Source of the DNA: Microbulbifer donghaiensis
Lineage (GTDB): Bacteria; Pseudomonadota; Gammaproteobacteria; Pseudomonadales; Cellvibrionaceae
Assembly: GCF_900129095.1 (NCBI RefSeq)
Contig: NZ_FQVA01000001.1
Coordinates: 310,001-374,000, forward strand
Reading direction: 5' to 3'
DNA length: 64,000 nucleotides
Below are positions 51,480-60,869 of this stretch, in pieces. A model generated the notes under the pieces. It was not told the origin of the DNA and did not search any database. It saw only the letters and a list, made by a program, of their open reading frames with translations. The number at the start of each line of letters is the position of its first letter. The first letter of the stretch is position 1. Position numbers and translations under genes: made by a program.

Positions 51480-52634
51480 GTGATTAAGCCACTCACTCAT
51501 CTCGGCGATATGCCGGTAGCGGAATTTCTCCGCGACTACTGGCAACAGAAACCGCTGTTGATTCGCAATGCCTTCTCGGGTTTTCAGTCGCCCATTTCCG
51601 GCGAGGAACTGGCCGGTATGGCCCTCGAGGAGGCGGTCGAGTCCCGCCTGGTTCTGGAGCACGGCGACGAAGGCCCCTGGCAGCTGCGCACCGGACCTTT
51701 CACCGAAGAGGAGTTCCTGTCTCTGCCACGCTCCCACTGGACGTTGCTGGTACAGGCGGTGGACCAGTGGATTTCCGAGGTTGCCGAGCTGAAAGACTAC
51801 TTTCGCTTTCTTCCCGACTGGCGGCTGGACGACGTGATGATCAGCTACGCCGCCGACAAGGGCAGCGTCGGGCCACATTTCGACTATTACGACGTCTTTC
51901 TGTTGCAGGCCGAGGGTAAGCGCCTGTGGCAGCAGGGACCGAAAGCAGATGATTCGAGTCCCCGGGTTGAAGGTACACCGCTGAACATCCTGCAGGACTT
52001 TGAGCCGGACAACAGCTGGGTCCTCGAGCCCGGCGACATGCTGTACCTGCCGCCGCAATACAGCCACTGGGGTATCGCCGAAGGTGCCTGCACCACGATT
52101 TCCTTCGGCTTCCGCGCCCCGTCGGCGGCCACTATTCTCGAAGATCTCGCTGCGGAACTGGCGCACGGCCTGCCGCAGCACCTGCGCTACACCGATGCAG
52201 GCATTGCGGCCGCCGCCAACCCGGCGGAGATAGATCCCGCGGCGGTAGCGCGACTGCAGCAACAGCTGAGCAGCTGGCTGCAACAGCCACAGAATATCGC
52301 CCAGTGGTTCGGTGCAGTAATGACCGAGGCAAAATACCCGGACACGGTCGCGCTGGATGCCGGTGAGGCCGAAGACTGGCGGGATCAACTACTGGAAGGC
52401 ACGGAACTGGTGCTGAATCCGGCCTCCCGCTGCGCCTTCTGCCGAGATCCTGCGACGCTTTTTGTCGACGGCGAGTCATTTCCGGTGTCCCTGCCGTTCG
52501 CCGAGCGGTTCTGTGAGAGCCATCGCCTGGTGCAGGACGACATTGAAGCCTTCCCCGAGCTGGGTCACACTGGGGGTCTGATAGACCAGCTGGTCTCCCA
52601 GGGAAGCCTGATTTTCCCGCCGGAGGATTTCTGA
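51480..52634 (+). CDS. roxA: Ribosomal-protein oxygenase, YcfD/RoxA-like cupin
   Basis: 384 residues. A JmjC cupin with the iron ligands in VGPHFDYYDVFLLQ (HxD) and YSHWGI (His), then a dimerisation and winged-helix C-terminal part. E. coli RoxA hydroxylates Arg81 of ribosomal protein L16 (2-oxoglutarate/Fe). The start is GTG 51480 (AGGGATC upstream); the frame is open to 51432 but that lies in the hairpin. It is next to purB as in pseudomonads. The specific substrate is inferred from the family. Confidence 0.9.
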   Translation: MIKPLTHLGDMPVAEFLRDYWQQKPLLIRNAFSGFQSPISGEELAGMALEEAVESRLVLEHGDEGPWQLRTGPFTEEEFLSLPRSHWTLLVQAVDQWISEVAELKDYFRFLPDWRLDDVMISYAADKGSVGPHFDYYDVFLLQAEGKRLWQQGPKADDSSPRVEGTPLNILQDFEPDNSWVLEPGDMLYLPPQYSHWGIAEGACTTISFGFRAPSAATILEDLAAELAHGLPQHLRYTDAGIAAAANPAEIDPAAVARLQQQLSSWLQQPQNIAQWFGAVMTEAKYPDTVALDAGEAEDWRDQLLEGTELVLNPASRCAFCRDPATLFVDGESFPVSLPFAERFCESHRLVQDDIEAFPELGHTGGLIDQLVSQGSLIFPPEDF

Positions 52635-52636
52635 AG

Positions 52637-53059
52637 ATGGCGACGATTATTCGCCCCGCTGACTGGGCAACCGAGCGCGCCTCAATTCGCGCGGTCAGAG
52701 AGGAAGTCTTCATTCGCGAGCAAAAGGTTGATCCGGATATTGAGTGGGATGACCAGGAGGAAACTGCACAGCACTTCCTCGTGCTGGAGGATGGTGTGGC
52801 GGTGGGGACCGGTCGCATTACTGCCGCAGGCAAGATCGGTCGCATGGCGATTTTGAAATCTGTTCGCGGCAGCGGGCTCGGCTTCCGCTTGCTCGAAGCG
52901 ATTTGCGAGTACGCCCGCGAGGCCGGCGTAAATCGGGTCTACCTGCACGCCCAGCGCCACGCCGAAGGTTTTTACAGCAAGGCGGGATTTGTCGCCGACG
53001 GCCCCGAGTTTGTCGAGGCGAATATCCCGCATATCAAGATGGTGCGCCACTTTGGCTGA
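52637..53059 (+). CDS. GNAT-family N-acetyltransferase
   Basis: 140 residues. The acetyl-CoA motif A is GKIGRMAILKSVRGSGLGFRLLEAICEYA, and the C-terminal part is VYLHAQRHAEGFYSKAGFVADGPEFVEANIPHIKMVR. It belongs to the ElaA-like group (EQKVDPDIEWDDQEE). Its acceptor is unknown. It begins 2 bp after roxA and overlaps the next gene by 8 bp, so all three are co-translated. Confidence 0.93.
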   Translation: MATIIRPADWATERASIRAVREEVFIREQKVDPDIEWDDQEETAQHFLVLEDGVAVGTGRITAAGKIGRMAILKSVRGSGLGFRLLEAICEYAREAGVNRVYLHAQRHAEGFYSKAGFVADGPEFVEANIPHIKMVRHFG

Positions 53060-53546
53060 TGAGCAATCTGCAGATCCTCGCCCTCTCGACGATTTGGCCG
53101 GCTTTCGCGCGGCGCTGATCGAACTGCTCCAGGGGACGCGCCGGGAGTTGTGTATCTTTTCCGAGCAATTGGCCCGCGCTCTCTACCACGACAGCGAAGT
53201 TGCGGAGACTCTGTCGGTCTTCGCACGCAGCAGCGCGCTCGCCCGCGTTCGGGTTCTGGTCCGGGACACGACGCCGATAGTCGGGCGCTTTCACCGGATA
53301 CAGGGGCTGGCGCAGCGGCTGAGCTCGCGGATCACGATTCGCAAGGTTCAGGCGACGGTGGACACCCCCGATTGGGAATTTGTCGTTGCCGACGGCCAGC
53401 AGGTGCTGCAGTGTGAGGATCGCGAGGTGTGGCGCGGTGTCTACTATACGGATAATCCAGTGCGTGCGCGCAGCCTGCTGGATCAGTTCGAGCAGGATTG
53501 GCCGCTGGCGGTAACTGATCCCGACCTGCGGCGTCTATCCCTCTAA
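53052..53546 (+). CDS. Conserved protein of unknown function
   Basis: About 164 residues. I do not recognise a named domain. The reading ALYHDSEVAETLSVFARSSALARVRVLVRD.. IVGRFHRIQGLAQRLSSRITIRKV resembles one half of a phospholipase-D-like fold with no HKD motif. GVYYTDNPVRARSLLDQFEQDW near the end is reminiscent of such folds. The TTG start at 53052 overlaps the acetyltransferase stop by 8 bp. In pseudomonads a similar small gene follows the same acetyltransferase. It ends inside an 11-bp tandem repeat. Confidence 0.75.
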   Translation: MADEQSADPRPLDDLAGFRAALIELLQGTRRELCIFSEQLARALYHDSEVAETLSVFARSSALARVRVLVRDTTPIVGRFHRIQGLAQRLSSRITIRKVQATVDTPDWEFVVADGQQVLQCEDREVWRGVYYTDNPVRARSLLDQFEQDWPLAVTDPDLRRLSL

Positions 53547-53612
53547 TGCCCCTCTAATGCCCCTCTAATGCCCCTCTAATGCCCCTCTAATGCCCCTCTA
53601 ATATCCCTCTAA
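53541..53612. repeat. 11-bp tandem repeat between convergent genes
   Basis: Five exact units of ctctaatgccc, one variant (ctctaatatcc) and a partial unit. The stop codon of 53052-53546 lies in the first unit and the stop of the minus-strand flavodoxin-like gene lies in the last. Because 11 is not a multiple of 3, TAA appears in every forward frame. Confidence 0.95.
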
Positions 53613-54208
53613 GCCTGGCCGATGCATTGCGGCGAAGAATCCTGCCGAATAGCGCCCACAGCGCCAATTCTCGCCACCCGCTCCCCCAGATACATCGCTG
53701 TGAGTCGGTCGAGGTGGTGAACTTTTCCGTCTTCGGTCTGCTGGGCGACTAAACCGGACAGCGCGCCCAGCCGATTGCGTCCGTGGGCATCCCAACCGCC
53801 CGGCAGGTCCAACCCTACCCACAGCATACCGTGCTGGCAGGCAAAGACATTTAGGGTCTGCAGGGTGTTCAGTTGATCGCCGCTCGGGCTGCCGCCAATG
53901 GTGAAACCGGCGGCAACTTTTCCTGCCCAGGCACGTGTTCCATAGCGCTCACTGGTTGCATCCATAAATGCCTTGAACGGTGCGGCGACGCTGCCCATAA
54001 AGGTCGGCGAGCCAAAGACAATTCCGTTGCAGGCATCCAGCTGCTGCAATAGCTGCTCGTTCTTATAGCGCCCCTCCTCAATATCTGTCCCCATTATTTC
54101 TAGCGGAACTGCCGCCGCACCTTGGATAGTCCGAACCCCGGCTGCCACAGCCTGCGCCAGTGTCGCGGTGGTGCCGGTCGCAGAGTAATAGACAACGCCA
54201 ATTTTCAT
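53609..54208 (-). CDS. Flavodoxin-family (WrbA-like) NADPH:quinone reductase
   Basis: 199 residues. The FMN phosphate loop is YYSATGTTATLAQAV, followed by IVFGSPTFMGSVAAPFKAFMDATSE and GFTIGGSPSGDQLNTLQTLNVFACQHGMLWVG. These match the WrbA/flavodoxin fold. It probably reduces quinones by two electrons. ATG 54208 overlaps the stop of the NAT gene by one base (TGATG); GTG 54211 is possible. Co-transcribed with the N-acetyltransferase. Confidence 0.88.
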   Translation of the reverse strand: MKIGVVYYSATGTTATLAQAVAAGVRTIQGAAAVPLEIMGTDIEEGRYKNEQLLQQLDACNGIVFGSPTFMGSVAAPFKAFMDATSERYGTRAWAGKVAAGFTIGGSPSGDQLNTLQTLNVFACQHGMLWVGLDLPGGWDAHGRNRLGALSGLVAQQTEDGKVHHLDRLTAMYLGERVARIGAVGAIRQDSSPQCIGQA

Positions 54209-55044
54209 CACGCGCGCCCCCCTTCTGTGGCGAAGAGTTTATTCAACGCACGATCGAGCGCGGGATCGCTCGGCAGCCGTATTTCAAATACTTCGGTGAG
54301 TGCTCGCCGCAAGTCCGCGGGCGCCGCCAGCCTGACCACGGTCTTGGGCCCGCTGTGCGGATAATAGGAAAGTTCGCGATTGAGCAGTGTGTGGCGCCCA
54401 CCGGCAAAGGCCCGCGCGGCGACAAGTTCGGTGACGAAGCGGGACTGCGGATGTGTTGCACAGTACCAGTTAAACACCTTGTAGTCGCCGGCACTCTGCG
54501 GTTGCAGATCGAAGCGATACACCGACAACCAGCCTGGATCCATTTTTACTTCCAATAGATAGTCGCGATCGATACGGCGGACGCGGTAAATTCCGTGCGC
54601 AGTCTGCTGCTCTCCCTCTTCGTTCAGCCGCAAAGGTGCCGTGGGCGTCTGCCCGCCAAAGCCGACATCCACCAGGTAGGAAGTGCCGTCGACCTCGGCT
54701 TTCAGGATCATGTGGGATTGCGCCGGCTCGTGATCCGCAGGCATCCGCCAGAGCACGCGCGCGGCGAGGCCGGTTACCGGAATGCCGATCGTTTGCAGTG
54801 CAGCGCGCAGCAACGCGTTCTGTTCAAAGCAATAACCGCCCCGCCCTTCCCGCACCAGTTTGCGCTCTACCGATGGCAGGTCGATATCTACCGGCCAGCC
54901 GATAAACGGGTTCAGGCTTTCGAACGGAATAAATTGGGTTTGCAGTTTGACCAGGGCTTTCAGTGTGCGCAAATCTGCGCTCGGCTTGCCGGTATAGCCA
55001 ATGCGCTGCAGATAGGCGTCCAGATCGATTGTCACCGTTTTCAT
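54208..55044 (-). CDS. Arylamine N-acetyltransferase
   Basis: 278 residues. The catalytic triad is visible: Cys72 in GRGGYCFEQNALL, His111 in SHMIL, Asp126 in LVDVGFGG. The N-terminus (LDAYLQRIGYTGKPSADLRTLKAL) is standard. It acetylates arylamines, arylhydroxylamines and hydrazines with acetyl-CoA. ATG 55044 follows AGAGGAAG; the open frame to 55113 has no ribosome site. Forms an operon with the flavodoxin-like gene, which could supply reduced substrates. Confidence 0.95.
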   Translation of the reverse strand: MKTVTIDLDAYLQRIGYTGKPSADLRTLKALVKLQTQFIPFESLNPFIGWPVDIDLPSVERKLVREGRGGYCFEQNALLRAALQTIGIPVTGLAARVLWRMPADHEPAQSHMILKAEVDGTSYLVDVGFGGQTPTAPLRLNEEGEQQTAHGIYRVRRIDRDYLLEVKMDPGWLSVYRFDLQPQSAGDYKVFNWYCATHPQSRFVTELVAARAFAGGRHTLLNRELSYYPHSGPKTVVRLAAPADLRRALTEVFEIRLPSDPALDRALNKLFATEGGRA

Positions 55045-55152
55045 GGTTGGCTGCTTCCTCTGTGCCAATGAACGAGGCGTGCAGCTTAAAACCTCAAGCA
55101 AGGTTAAGGTCAATAGCAGGCAGAGAAAAATCTACCGGTGTGACAAATCCTG

Positions 55153-57474
55153 TCAGACAATTCGTTCCGGTGCTGTGCTCTGTTCCAGCCGTATGGCGAT
55201 GAACTTTGACGTGGGCGTGTAACTGCCGATACCGTAACTTTCTAGCGGCACCAGGGGATTCGCCTCCGGGTAATATGTCGCAGCCTGCCCTTCCGGAATG
55301 TCAAACGCAATCAGCGTAAATCCCTGCACTCGACGTTCGATGTCATCATTCCACAAGGACACTATGTCGACCTTCTGGCGATCCTCGAAGCCCAGCCGGT
55401 GAATATCCTCGAGATTGGCAAACAGCACGTGCCGCTCACCTTTTACACCGCGATAGCGATCGTTAAGGCTGTAGACCGTGGTATTGAACTGATCGTGAGA
55501 GCGGAGCGTCTGTAGCACCAGGTCCGGCTTGCGGGCTTTGTGCCTGACACCTTCGTTGAGCAGGGAGTCGGGCAGTGAATGGGTGATAAATTTTGCCTTG
55601 CCCAAATCCGTGTTCCAACGGCGCTGGCCGGCCGGATTTTGCAGATAGAAGCCGCCGGGCTGCTCGAGCCGGCGGTTGAAATCGCGAAAACCGGGAATGA
55701 CATCGGCGATAAGATCGCGAATCCGGCCGTAGTCTTCCACCAGTGCCAGCCAATTGACCATGTCCTTGCCCAACGTGGCATCGGCAATACCGGCGATGAT
55801 CGCCGGCTCCGAGCGCATCTGCGACGAAAGCGGCTGCAACTGGCCGAAAGATGCATGCACCATGCTAAAGGAATCCTCCACGGTAACCGCCTGCGGCCCG
55901 GACAGCTGGCGGTCGATATCAGTCCTGCCGAGACAGGGAAGAATCAGTGCCTCACGGCCAGTTACCAGGTGGCTGCGATTGAGCTTGGTGCTGATCTGTA
56001 CCGTCAACTGACAACGCTGCAGCGCCCTGTGCGTGCGCGGTGTGTCCGGTGTCGCCTGGGCGAAATTGCCCCCCAGACCGACAAAGACTCTTATCCGGCC
56101 TTCTTCCATGGCCTCAATCGTCTTCACAACATTGACACCGTCTTCCCGCGGGCAGCTAAAGCCGAAGCGCTGCTCGAGTGCATCCAGCAACTCGGGCGCA
56201 GGTCTGTCGGCTATCCCCATGGTCCGGTCGCCCTGCACGTTGCTGTGTCCGCGCACCGGGCAGAGCCCGGCACCGGGCTTTCCGATCTGGCCACGCAGCA
56301 ACAGCAGATTGGTGATTTCCTGAATGGTCGGCACCGAGTGCCGATGCTGGGTAATTCCCATCGCCCAGCAGAAGATCAGCCGCTCACTGCGAGCGAAAAT
56401 GTGCGCGGCCCGTTCCAGCTCCGCGCGCTGCAGGCCGCTCTGCGCCAGAATTTGGCCCCAACTTGTTTGATCTACAACCTGGCGGTACGCCTCGAAGCCG
56501 GCACAGTGTGCGGCGACAAACTCGAGATCCAACGGCCCCTGCGCCCCGTCCTGCTCGGCCTCCCGCTGCCACTGGAAGATGAATTTCGCGATACCGCGGA
56601 CGGCCGCCATGTCGCCGCCGAGGGCCGGGCGAAAATAGGCGGTATTCATCGCCGAATCCCCGTCCGTCAGCATCTGCAGCGCATTCTGCGGAGACTGGAA
56701 GCGTTCGAGGCCGCGCTCCCGCAATGGATTGAACACCACCACCTGCGCACCGCGCGCCACCGCCTCCCTTAGGGGTTCCAGCATGCGCGGGTGGTTGGTG
56801 CCCGGATTCTGTCCCATCAGGAAGATGGCGTCGGCGCGCGCAAAGTCTTCATAGGTCACCGTGCCCTTGCCGGTACCTATACTCTCCTGCAGTGCGACAC
56901 CGCTCGCCTCGTGGCACATATTGGAGCAGTCCGGAAGATTGTTGGTGCCGTAGGCTCGTGCGAACAACTGGTACAGGAAGGCGGCCTCATTACTCGCGCG
57001 CCCGGACGTGTAGAAAGCGGCTTCGTCGGGTGAGGCCAATCCCTTGAGGTGCCGCGCAATGACGGCAAAGGCCTCATCCCAGCCGATGGGCCGGTAGTGA
57101 TTCCCGCTGCCATCCAGATACATGGGCTCGGTCAACCGCCCCTGGTACTCGAGCCAGTAGTCATCGTGTTTCAGCAACTGGTCGATGCTGTTTTCGCGAA
57201 AAAATGCGGCGTCGACTCCGCGTCCTGTCGCTTCCCAGTTGACCGCCTTGGCGCCGTTTTCACAAAAGCGGATACGGCCCTCTTTGGGTGCCTCGCCCCA
57301 GGCACAGCTGGGACAATCAAAGCCGCCGTGCTGGTTAGTCTGCAACATGGCACGGAGATTCTTGAAGGGTTGCTTGCTGTCGCGCCACGCGTGGGCAACG
57401 CTACGCAGCGCCCCCCAGCCGGCCGCGGGACGCTGGTAAGGGTGAAAGCGAAATCGATCGGCGGGCGGTCTCAT
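55153..57474 (-). CDS. FdhF/YdeP-family molybdopterin oxidoreductase
   Basis: 773 residues. The N-terminus has the YdeP-type cysteines (FDCPSCAWGE..., FCENGAKA) thought to bind an Fe-S cluster. The molybdopterin part has CHEASGVALQESIGTGKGTVTYEDF, GQNPGTNHPRMLEPLREA, and a C-terminal dinucleotide-binding domain. A Cys in NMCHEAS takes the place of selenocysteine. The family is formate-dehydrogenase-like; the real substrate is unknown. ATG 57474 follows AAGGAG and overlaps the fdhD stop (ATGA); the frame is open to 57762 within fdhD. Confidence 0.92.
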   Translation of the reverse strand: MRPPADRFRFHPYQRPAAGWGALRSVAHAWRDSKQPFKNLRAMLQTNQHGGFDCPSCAWGEAPKEGRIRFCENGAKAVNWEATGRGVDAAFFRENSIDQLLKHDDYWLEYQGRLTEPMYLDGSGNHYRPIGWDEAFAVIARHLKGLASPDEAAFYTSGRASNEAAFLYQLFARAYGTNNLPDCSNMCHEASGVALQESIGTGKGTVTYEDFARADAIFLMGQNPGTNHPRMLEPLREAVARGAQVVVFNPLRERGLERFQSPQNALQMLTDGDSAMNTAYFRPALGGDMAAVRGIAKFIFQWQREAEQDGAQGPLDLEFVAAHCAGFEAYRQVVDQTSWGQILAQSGLQRAELERAAHIFARSERLIFCWAMGITQHRHSVPTIQEITNLLLLRGQIGKPGAGLCPVRGHSNVQGDRTMGIADRPAPELLDALEQRFGFSCPREDGVNVVKTIEAMEEGRIRVFVGLGGNFAQATPDTPRTHRALQRCQLTVQISTKLNRSHLVTGREALILPCLGRTDIDRQLSGPQAVTVEDSFSMVHASFGQLQPLSSQMRSEPAIIAGIADATLGKDMVNWLALVEDYGRIRDLIADVIPGFRDFNRRLEQPGGFYLQNPAGQRRWNTDLGKAKFITHSLPDSLLNEGVRHKARKPDLVLQTLRSHDQFNTTVYSLNDRYRGVKGERHVLFANLEDIHRLGFEDRQKVDIVSLWNDDIERRVQGFTLIAFDIPEGQAATYYPEANPLVPLESYGIGSYTPTSKFIAIRLEQSTAPERIV

Positions 57475-58358
57475 AGCAACTCCTTGACTGGTGCAGCCAG
57501 CGGGGAATACAGGCGCGCGGGTGCCTGCGCGGGCTGGTGCAACAAATTGAGGTGATTCGCCCGTGCCCAGCGGACGCACATATCGGTTGGCGCAGAGAGA
57601 CTGACGAGTGTCCCAACCCCGGCCCGCACGGCCTTCTGCACCAGTTCCAGGCTGCAGCGGCTGGTGACGGCCACGAAGCCGTGCGCGAGCGGGATTTGCT
57701 GTCGCAGGCAGGCACCCAACAGCTTGTCCATGGCGTTGTGGCGACCAATATCTTCCCGGCACAACTGCGTGTCGCCACCGGGACCAATGTAGAGCGCGGC
57801 ATGCATAGCCCCGCTGCGTTGACGGTGCCGCTGCGCCCGATGGATGCGTTCACGCAGCGCCGAAAGGTGTACCGGCGGTGGCAGAGGTGCATGAACATCA
57901 CCACCGCGCTTCCCGCGCAACGGTGACAGCACCTGGGCGAGAGCCTGGACACCACAGAGACCGCAGCCGCTGTTGCCCGCCAGCGTTCTGCGCAGTTGTT
58001 TGAAGCCGTGGTGGGCGCGGTGGTTGAGTCGGATATCCAGGTGCACAGCGTCGCCGTCGCGGTGCACCCGGATATCCAGAATCTGGGTCGCCGATTCCAC
58101 TATGCCGTTGCCGATGCTGAAACCGACTGCGTAATCTTCCAGGTCTGCCGGTGTCGCCATCATCACCGCGTGGCTCATTCCGTCGTAACTGATGGCCACG
58201 GCGGCCTCTGTGGCCAGCGGTTGAAATCCGAGGGGGCCAGGCTCGGCAGTATCCCGCTCAGTCAGAATGGAAAACCCGGCCTCTGCCGCACAGGGCACTC
58301 CCGCGGTTTCTGTATCGATGAGTGGCGCCGCGGGTGTTCGCGTAAGCGTAGCGGGCAT
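57471..58358 (-). CDS. fdhD: Formate dehydrogenase accessory sulfurtransferase FdhD
   Basis: 295 residues. The CGLCG motif (GNSGCGLCGVQ) transfers sulfur from IscS to the molybdenum cofactor. Other family features are PADLEDYAVGFSIGNGI, REDIGRHNAMDKLLG and TSRCSLELVQKAVRAG. It is coupled by ATGA overlap to the YdeP-type enzyme gene, which is probably its client. Confidence 0.96.
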   Translation of the reverse strand: MPATLTRTPAAPLIDTETAGVPCAAEAGFSILTERDTAEPGPLGFQPLATEAAVAISYDGMSHAVMMATPADLEDYAVGFSIGNGIVESATQILDIRVHRDGDAVHLDIRLNHRAHHGFKQLRRTLAGNSGCGLCGVQALAQVLSPLRGKRGGDVHAPLPPPVHLSALRERIHRAQRHRQRSGAMHAALYIGPGGDTQLCREDIGRHNAMDKLLGACLRQQIPLAHGFVAVTSRCSLELVQKAVRAGVGTLVSLSAPTDMCVRWARANHLNLLHQPAQAPARLYSPLAAPVKELL

Positions 58359-58515
58359 AATCGCATCCTTGTTGCCGCAGGGTTGTGTAGTGCTATCCGG
58401 GCAAGAATATACCCGCCGGCGTACGGGCGGGATCGATTCGGCGCCACTTCACCGGGGTGTCGCGGTATTCGACAAAAGGAGGGAGCTGCGGGCTGGAAGG
58501 CCTGCTGAGTGGATA

Positions 58516-58546
58516 AGAAAAACCCCGCTCATGGCGGGGTTCTTCT
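58516..58546 (-). terminator. Terminator of glcB
   Basis: Stem aaccccgc/gcggggtt (58521-58528, 58534-58541) with a 5-base loop, then T-rich sequence on the minus strand. It lies 17 bp after the glcB stop. Confidence 0.88.
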
Positions 58547-58561
58547 TACCAGCTAGTGATT

Positions 58562-60742
58562 TCAGCGGGCCGGGCGGCTGGCCTTGAACTGGCGGCGGCG
58601 GCGGTGCAGAACCGGCTCGGTATAACCGTTTGGCTGAGCGCAACCTTCGAAGACCAGTTCGCACGCTGCCTGAAAGGCAATGCTGTCGCCAAAATTCGGG
58701 GCCATATCGCGATAGTCCGGATCGCCGGCGTTCTGGCGGTCAACCACCGCTGCCATGCGCTGCATGGTTTCCTGCACCTGCGGCTTGGTCACCACGCCCT
58801 GCTTCAGCCAGTTGGCGATATGCTGCGAGGAGATGCGCAGGGTCGCGCGATCTTCCATTAGGCCGACGTCATTGATGTCGGGCACCTTGGAACAACCGAC
58901 CCCCTGCTCTACCCAGCGCACCACGTAGCCCAGAATCCCCTGGGCATTGTTGTCGAGTTCCCGCTGGATCTCCTCGGCGCTCCAATTGGGATTTTCGGCA
59001 ACCGGTACCGTCAGAATGTCGTCCAGACTTGAGTGCGGGCGGTTGGCAATCTCTTCCTGCTGTTTGGCCACATCCACCTTGTGGTAGTGCAGCGCGTGCA
59101 GCGTCGCCGCGGTGGGCGAAGGCACCCAGGCGGTGTTGGCGCCGGCCATCGGATGCGCCAGTTTTGCGTGCATCATCGCCGCCATCTCGTCCGGGATCGG
59201 CCACATGCCCTTGCCGATTTGCGCCCGGCCCTTGAGGCCGGTGGCCAGACCTACGTCGACGTTCCAGTCCTCATAGGCGGCGATCCACTTCGACTGTTTC
59301 ATATCGCCCTTGCGGACCATCGGGCCGGCGAGCATGGAAGTGTGGATCTCGTCGCCGGTGCGATCGAGGAAGCCGGTATTGATAAATACCACGCGCTCTT
59401 TCGCTGCGGCGATACAGGCCTTCAGGTTGACGGTGGTGCGGCGCTCTTCGTCCATGATTCCCATTTTCACGGTATTGCGAGCGAGGCCGAGTGCGTCTTC
59501 GATACGATCGAACAGCGTGTTGGCGAAGGCCACCTCTTCCGGCCCGTGCATTTTCGGCTTCACGATATAGATGCTGCCGGTGCGGGAATTCTTGATCGGT
59601 CCCTCGCCGCGAATATCGTGCAGCGCTATCAGGCTGGTGATCATGCCGTCGAGAATGCCTTCGGGAACCTCGTTGCCGTCCTTGTCCAGCACGGCGTCGT
59701 TGGTCATCAGGTGACCGACGTTGCGCACGAACATCAGGCTGCGGCCCGGCAGCGTCAGCGCATTGCCATTCGGTGTGGTGTATTGCCGGTCGGCATTCAG
59801 CTTGCGCTCGAGTGTCTTGCCGCCTTTTTCAATCGATTCTTTCAGGTCGCCCTTCATCAGCCCGAGCCAATTGCGGTAGACGACCACCTTGTCTTCAGCG
59901 TCTACTGCGGCAACGGAATCCTCGCAGTCCATGATGGTTGTCAGCGCGGCTTCCACCAGCACATCCATGATACCGGCGGCATCGGTCTTGCCGATCGCGC
60001 TTTCGCGGTCGATCTGTATTTCAAATCGCAGGCCGTGCTGTTTCAGCAGGATAGCGCTGGGGCTTTCGCTGTCGCCGCGGTAACCGGCGAATTGCTTGGA
60101 TTTCTGCAGTGTGGCGATATCGCCGTTCGCCAGCACCACTTCCAGCAATGAGCCATTAATTCGGTACTCGACCGCATCCTTGTGGCTGCCGCAGGTCAGC
60201 GGCGCGGACTGATCGAGAAAATTCCGCGCGTACTGGATGACTTTCGCCCCGCGCACAGGATTGTACTGACCGCCTTTCTCCGCGCCGCCCTCTTCACTGA
60301 TCACGTCGGTACCGTAAAGGGCGTCGTACAGGCTTCCCCAGCGGGCATTGGCGGCATTGAGTGCGTAGCGGGCATTCATCACCGGCACCACCAGCTGCGG
60401 ACCGGCCATGGTAGCGACTTCCGCATCGACATTTTCGGTCGTTGCCGCAAAATCCGCCGGCTCATCGACGAGATAGCCGATCTCGCGCAGGAAAGTTTTG
60501 TAACGTTCCAGATCGCGGAACGCGCCGGGATTGTCGCTGTACCAGCGGTCGATCTGCGCCTGCATCTGGTCGCGCTTTTCGAGCAGCGCGCGATTCACCG
60601 GCGCCAGGTCACGGACGATGCTCTCGAACTCGGCCCAGAACACATCGGCACTGACTCCGGTACCGGGTATTACTTCTTCGGTGACCAGTTTGTACAGCTC
60701 GGATGCGATTTGCAGTTCGCCGATTTGGACTCGTTCCGTCAT
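58562..60742 (-). CDS. glcB: Malate synthase G
   Basis: 726 residues, full length for the monomeric G form. Landmarks are the N-terminal helical clasp, [52 protein letters not shown], and the C-terminal [11 protein letters not shown]...[17 protein letters not shown]. It condenses glyoxylate with acetyl-CoA to malate. Together with aceA (61920) it forms the glyoxylate shunt; a LysR gene separates them. The ATG at 60742 follows GAGAGG. Confidence 0.98.
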   Translation of the reverse strand: MTERVQIGELQIASELYKLVTEEVIPGTGVSADVFWAEFESIVRDLAPVNRALLEKRDQMQAQIDRWYSDNPGAFRDLERYKTFLREIGYLVDEPADFAATTENVDAEVATMAGPQLVVPVMNARYALNAANARWGSLYDALYGTDVISEEGGAEKGGQYNPVRGAKVIQYARNFLDQSAPLTCGSHKDAVEYRINGSLLEVVLANGDIATLQKSKQFAGYRGDSESPSAILLKQHGLRFEIQIDRESAIGKTDAAGIMDVLVEAALTTIMDCEDSVAAVDAEDKVVVYRNWLGLMKGDLKESIEKGGKTLERKLNADRQYTTPNGNALTLPGRSLMFVRNVGHLMTNDAVLDKDGNEVPEGILDGMITSLIALHDIRGEGPIKNSRTGSIYIVKPKMHGPEEVAFANTLFDRIEDALGLARNTVKMGIMDEERRTTVNLKACIAAAKERVVFINTGFLDRTGDEIHTSMLAGPMVRKGDMKQSKWIAAYEDWNVDVGLATGLKGRAQIGKGMWPIPDEMAAMMHAKLAHPMAGANTAWVPSPTAATLHALHYHKVDVAKQQEEIANRPHSSLDDILTVPVAENPNWSAEEIQRELDNNAQGILGYVVRWVEQGVGCSKVPDINDVGLMEDRATLRISSQHIANWLKQGVVTKPQVQETMQRMAAVVDRQNAGDPDYRDMAPNFGDSIAFQAACELVFEGCAQPNGYTEPVLHRRRRQFKASRPAR

Positions 60743-60869
60743 ATCCTGGGCCTCTCGCTAAATTGTGGGAATGCTTTTGTCAGAGTTGCGGGCATTCTAA
60801 ACAGCCGCTCAACCATATCGCTAATTTATAGGCGCAATTCCCACTATTCACAGATTGAATTTACCGAAC

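Noticed and set aside
57475..57762. Longer start for the YdeP-type oxidoreductase
   Set aside because: The extra 96 residues lie inside fdhD in another frame; ATG 57474 with AAGGAG and ATGA coupling is the natural start.
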